From assembly GCA_035934405.1 (NCBI GenBank), contig DASYXW010000053.1:20013-84012 (forward strand): 64,000 bases of DNA, given 5' to 3'. Below, one piece after another: positions 63,977 through 64,000 of this stretch. This DNA is from DASYXW01 sp035934405. GTDB lineage: Bacteria; Acidobacteriota; Terriglobia; UBA7540. How positions within the stretch are numbered: position 1 is the stretch's first letter; each line of letters opens with the position of its first letter. Below the pieces are notes generated by a model, which was given only the letters and a program-made list of their open reading frames with translations, ran no database searches and was not told where the DNA came from. Position numbers and translations under genes: made by a program.

Positions 63977-64000
63977 GCAGACTCGCCGCGGCGAGTCTGC
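63977..64000. repeat. perfect palindrome at the right edge
   Basis: GCAGACTCGCCG and CGGCGAGTCTGC are fully complementary, preceded by TGGC. It resembles the GGCGCAGAC dyad at 60281-60310. It could continue beyond the window. The gap 63926-63976 holds nothing else. Confidence 0.7.

Overview
The window looks like a chromosomal segment of an Acidobacteriota-type soil bacterium. The reasons are indirect: GC-rich coding sequence, a TonB receptor with an N-terminal carboxypeptidase-regulatory-like domain, a CadC-like winged-helix/TPR regulator, several secreted VCBS/FG-GAP proteins, a divergent membrane pyrophosphatase, an exosortase/EpsI pair, and many GC-rich intergenic dyads. No rRNA or other taxonomic marker is present, so the phylum assignment is an inference.

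Positions 1-44520 are mostly core or common genes: an ABC ATPase cut by the left edge, a proton-pumping pyrophosphatase, a Tat-exported vanadium haloperoxidase-like enzyme, a transporter fused to a low-molecular-weight phosphatase, tRNA-Cys and tRNA-Gly, galT, yraN, a class III aminotransferase, cysS, an oxidoreductase/cytochrome c/GDH-subunit-3 group, an ATP-grasp enzyme, yggX, ruvX-mltG, a TonB receptor, a hydroxyacid dehydrogenase, an hsp20-clpB-htpX stress block, cstA with its small partner, a DsbA-like protein, a SprT-like protein, the CadC-like regulator, an AI-2E-type permease, exosortase with EpsI, a kinesin-light-chain-like TPR protein and tRNA-Ser.

Positions 44660-55540 are an accessory block of secreted proteins: a beta-helix-like protein, two tandem paralogous VCBS/choice-of-anchor proteins separated by a 5'-truncated ORF, a FecR-domain protein flanked by two similar hairpins, and a phage-tail-fibre-like exported protein. 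A C-terminal fragment similar to the last one lies 5 kb further on.

Positions 55700-59700 hold a compact restriction-modification island: a ParB-like protein and a putative PD-(D/E)XK nuclease on the plus strand face a C5-cytosine methyltransferase and a Vsr-like endonuclease on the minus strand.

Positions 59760-64000 are the most unusual part. A subtilisin-like protease (PatA-like), a small CGGC protein, a PatG-domain-like protein and two short Cys-rich peptides with a shared N-terminal leader run in one direction with tight spacing. This looks like a RiPP cluster built on cyanobactin-type parts without a visible YcaO cyclase. A 5'-truncated second copy of the PatG-like gene (last 255 bp nearly identical, protein identical) followed by a third leader-type peptide sits beside the restriction island, and a PBECR-like/DUF2283 toxin-antitoxin-like pair lies between. 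The cluster may continue past the right edge.

Two background features recur: short GC-rich dyads, many framed by GTAG...CTAC or GGCGCAGAC, and G-rich self-similar tracts of the 'aggggt/ctagggg' kind just after stop codons.
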